From Desulfobacteraceae bacterium (lineage in GTDB: Bacteria > Desulfobacterota > DSM-4660 > Desulfatiglandales > Desulfatiglandaceae), in assembly GCA_020349865.1 (NCBI GenBank), contig CP070700.1, forward strand, positions 1,017,468 to 1,025,422: a stretch of DNA of 7,955 nt, given 5' to 3'. The notes beneath the pieces were generated by a model. It was not told the origin of the DNA. It was given only the letters and a program-made list of their open reading frames with translations, and ran no database searches. The translations under genes and the position numbers were made by a program. Positions 5,658 through 7,955 of the stretch are shown here, piece after piece (position 1 is the stretch's first letter; every line of letters starts with the position of its first letter).

Positions 5658-7517
5658 ATGGTTTTAGATAGAAAGATAGCCTTCATTGATCTAGAAGATA
5701 ATTCCGTCGAGATAGCACCTGTCTCATTAGATCTTCGAAAAAAATTCCTGGGTGGGAGGGGGATCAATATGTATCTCCTCTCCAAGTACTACCGTTCAAG
5801 TCTCAATCCATTTTCCCCGGAAAACCCCCTCATCTTCGGAGCCGGTTTGCTTACGGGTACTTTAGGTTTTGGCTCCCGGATCAATATCACCTCCAAATCA
5901 CCAGAATCAGGCCATCTTGGGGACTCCAACATGGGGGGTGAGTTCGGGGCTGAACTGGTCAAAGCAGGACTGAGCCATTTGGTAATTACAGGCAAAAGTC
6001 AAAAACCGGTATATCTCTTGATCGGAAATGGCGAGATAAAATTTCGCGATGCTCAAAAGTTGAGAGGCCTTGATACGGTTGAGACTCAGAAAGGAATTCG
6101 CATCGAGTTAGGGGATGAAAAAATTCAGGTCGCCTGTATTGGGCCCGCCGGAGAGAACCTGGTCAGATACGCTGCCATACGTTCGGGAATGAAAAATGCT
6201 GCCGGAAGAACCGGTATGGGTGCTGTCATGGGTTCCAAGAATCTCAAGGCATTAGCTGTCAGGGGAACCATGGATATCACTATTCCAGATCCTGATAAGT
6301 ATTTGAAGTATTATCTCAACATTTTGAAGAAACTAATGGACACGAAATGGGCTCAGGCCCTTGGAAAATTTGGTACTCCTCTGCTCTTCAAATATGCCAA
6401 TGCCATGGGCATTCTGAGCGTGCGCAATAATCAATTCACTGCGGTCGGTGATCGAGGACACCATTTGGAGGCAGAGGCTTTGAAACCCTATTCCACTGGT
6501 ATGCTTTCCTGCTTCGCGTGCCCAGCCCACTGTCGTCATCGGTTCTCGATGGAAGAGGGCAGGTATAAAGGGACAAAGGGAGAGGGACCGGAATATGCCT
6601 CCATCGGCTCATTAGGGACCAAATTGGCTAATCTTGATCTGGAGAATATCATCTACGCTGTTGAACTGTGCAACCGCTATGGCCTTGACACCATCTCAAC
6701 AGGGTCTTATATCGCCTGGGCAATGGAATTATACCAAAGGGGCATCATTGATCGGGAAAGGACGGAACTTTCATTGGATTGGGGAGATGGAGAGTCTGTC
6801 ATCGAACTTATCCACCAAATTGCGAGGAGGAAGGGTTTCGGAGATATCTTGGCTGAAGGCTTTTTTGCCAGAAACGTTTTCGGGGAGGCCTCTCACGACT
6901 ATCTTCTGGAAGTAAAGAATTTTCCCATCGAGATGACCGATGAAAGGCTCCCAAAAAGTTTCGCCCTTGGCATGGCCACTTCCACCAGGGGGGCCTGTCA
7001 CATGAGGAGCCGTCCGTCCCTTGACATCTTGGGGCTTCCCGAGAAAGTCCTAAAAAAGATATACGGCGGGGCGGTTAACAATCAATTTTCTTCTTACTCC
7101 GGTAAGGGAAGGATGATCTGGTGGCATGAACTTCTGAATGCGGTCTCGGATGCCCTAGGTTTCTGCCGGTTCCTCACAGTTTTTTCAAGCCCTCACGCTC
7201 TCCAGTACAGGCACTTCTCCAGGTTGATTACCCTTGCCACTGGTCTCACCTTTACCACAAAGGAGCTAAAGGCCATCGGAGAAAGGATTTACACCCTGGA
7301 AAGGACGATGTTGATTCAAGACGGGCTCTCACGTCAAGACGACACCCTCCCCAAGAGGTACTTCAGCGAACTTGTCCCGGATGGTCCCGCCCAGGGGAAG
7401 GTTGTTTTGCGGAAGGAGTTTGACAAAATGCTCGATGAATATTATCGACTCCATGGCTGGGACAAAAGTGGTGTGCCAAAAAAGGAGACGCTGAAGAGAC
7501 TTGAAATTGAAGTATGA
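5658..7517 (+). CDS. Tungsten-type aldehyde:ferredoxin oxidoreductase (AOR family)
   Basis: 619 residues, full length (Pyrococcus AOR is 605). The family oxidises aldehydes to acids, or the reverse at low potential, using a bis-pterin tungsten cofactor and a [4Fe-4S] cluster; it is cytoplasmic and oxygen-sensitive. Seen: N-terminal LGGRGINMYLL (31-41), cofactor region GDSNMGGEFGAELVKAG (88-104), GRTGMGAVMGSKNLKA (183-198), cluster ligands C285, C288, C292 in CFACPAHC with the fourth at C503 in DALGFC, GEGPEY (308-313), pterin-loop NRYGLD (339-344) and TSTRGACHMR (441-450) with His448. Glu312 and His448 are the likely equivalents of the active-site Glu and His of P. furiosus AOR. Start ATG 5658 follows lepB by 14 bases with no strong ribosome site, suggesting translational coupling. 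Its 3' end overlaps the ferredoxin gene. Heterodimeric relatives (BamB with BamC, GOR/XOR-type with ferredoxin subunit) are possible matches; substrate is open. Confidence 0.96.
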   Translation: MVLDRKIAFIDLEDNSVEIAPVSLDLRKKFLGGRGINMYLLSKYYRSSLNPFSPENPLIFGAGLLTGTLGFGSRINITSKSPESGHLGDSNMGGEFGAELVKAGLSHLVITGKSQKPVYLLIGNGEIKFRDAQKLRGLDTVETQKGIRIELGDEKIQVACIGPAGENLVRYAAIRSGMKNAAGRTGMGAVMGSKNLKALAVRGTMDITIPDPDKYLKYYLNILKKLMDTKWAQALGKFGTPLLFKYANAMGILSVRNNQFTAVGDRGHHLEAEALKPYSTGMLSCFACPAHCRHRFSMEEGRYKGTKGEGPEYASIGSLGTKLANLDLENIIYAVELCNRYGLDTISTGSYIAWAMELYQRGIIDRERTELSLDWGDGESVIELIHQIARRKGFGDILAEGFFARNVFGEASHDYLLEVKNFPIEMTDERLPKSFALGMATSTRGACHMRSRPSLDILGLPEKVLKKIYGGAVNNQFSSYSGKGRMIWWHELLNAVSDALGFCRFLTVFSSPHALQYRHFSRLITLATGLTFTTKELKAIGERIYTLERTMLIQDGLSRQDDTLPKRYFSELVPDGPAQGKVVLRKEFDKMLDEYYRLHGWDKSGVPKKETLKRLEIEV

Positions 7518-7930
7518 GAATCAAAGTTGACAAAAAGACATGTAGCGGCTGCCACCTCTGCGAAATGGTCTGCTCACTTTTCCACTTAGGAGTCATAAAC
7601 ACAGAAAAGTCTGCTATTCGGATTCAGAAAGATGACCTGGACACCAGCATGAATCAACCCATTCTCTGCAATCAATGCAAAGAGATGAAATGCCTGGAGG
7701 GGGAAGAAGTGATTGAGGGGTTGGAGAAAAAGAAATTCATCTGGGATATAAATAGGGCGGGACGCTGTCCCTTCGATGCCTTAACGGTTTTTAACGACAA
7801 GACTTACCATTGTGATCTATGTGGTGGCACCCCTCAATGCATCAAGGTCTGTACTCCCAAAGCACTCCGTATCTCATATGGCAAGAGGGGTAGATTAATC
7901 GCAGAACCACGGTTTAGTTCCCCCCAATAA
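7514..7930 (+). CDS. Polyferredoxin-like iron-sulfur subunit, likely partner of AOR
   Basis: 138 residues with 12 cysteines: C10, C13, C16, C20 (CSGCHLCEMVC); C52, C55, C60 (CNQCKEMKC); C85 in RCPFDAL; C100, C103, C109, C113 (CDLCGGTPQCIKVC). This is the layout of DmsB/HycB-type four-cluster ferredoxins, but lacks the last Cys of the second motif and the CxxCxxC of the third. In that family those four Cys bind one cluster, so the other three [4Fe-4S] clusters keep full ligand sets. It would carry electrons between AOR and a ferredoxin or membrane carrier. ATGA overlap with AOR (4 bases) indicates coupled translation and probably a complex. Three clusters in a small subunit recalls BamC of the class II benzoyl-CoA reductase, though this protein is shorter. 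No signal peptide is seen, so cytoplasmic. Confidence 0.95.
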   Translation: MRIKVDKKTCSGCHLCEMVCSLFHLGVINTEKSAIRIQKDDLDTSMNQPILCNQCKEMKCLEGEEVIEGLEKKKFIWDINRAGRCPFDALTVFNDKTYHCDLCGGTPQCIKVCTPKALRISYGKRGRLIAEPRFSSPQ

Positions 7931-7955
7931 GCCTCCTTGCTTGTTTAACAGCCTC

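Noticed and set aside
5658..7930. Calling the AOR-ferredoxin pair benzoyl-CoA reductase BamBC
   Set aside because: The ferredoxin is shorter than BamC, no other bam genes are visible, and the AOR motifs do not separate BamB from other AOR members without alignment.

Overview
The window looks like an accessory metabolic region from an anaerobic bacterium. The evidence is a tungsten-type aldehyde:ferredoxin oxidoreductase (AOR) with its own iron-sulfur partner, an IclR regulator, a Glu/Leu/Phe/Val dehydrogenase relative and moderate G+C by eye. I would guess a Desulfobacterota-like (deltaproteobacterial) or similar anaerobe, but nothing here fixes the taxonomy. There are no tRNA or rRNA genes, no CRISPR array, no intact mobile element and no phage gene.

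Layout. The left half is read leftwards as one probable operon: iclR-type regulator (start corrected to 3122), a GTG-started panB-like hydroxymethyltransferase, a TIM-barrel protein of the group usually labelled U32 peptidase, and the first 106 codons of a Glu/Leu/Phe/Val dehydrogenase that runs off the left edge. Spacing is 36, 122 and 28 bases. The middle (3123-3934) is a non-coding, mostly AT-rich divergent region. It holds the likely iclR promoter(s), several palindromes and direct repeats, phased A-tracts, and a short coding remnant. The right half is read rightwards: D-2-hydroxyacid dehydrogenase, signal peptidase I (lepB), AOR, and a 12-cysteine ferredoxin that overlaps AOR by 4 bases. 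The last 25 bases hold no recognisable feature.

How the genes may work together (inference). A dehydrogenase of the Glu/Leu/Val family makes 2-oxo acids from amino acids. PanB uses a 2-oxo acid (2-oxoisovalerate) with methylene-tetrahydrofolate. A D-2-hydroxyacid dehydrogenase interconverts 2-oxo and 2-hydroxy acids. AOR plus ferredoxin handles aldehyde/acid redox at low potential. The common theme is 2-oxo acid and aldehyde chemistry, possibly branched-chain amino acid or pantoate-type carbon, with IclR as the likely sensor of an acid ligand. PanB has no other pantothenate gene beside it here, and the dehydrogenase shows a non-standard substrate-binding motif, so a catabolic or novel role is worth testing. 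Signal peptidase I between two redox genes is the odd member.
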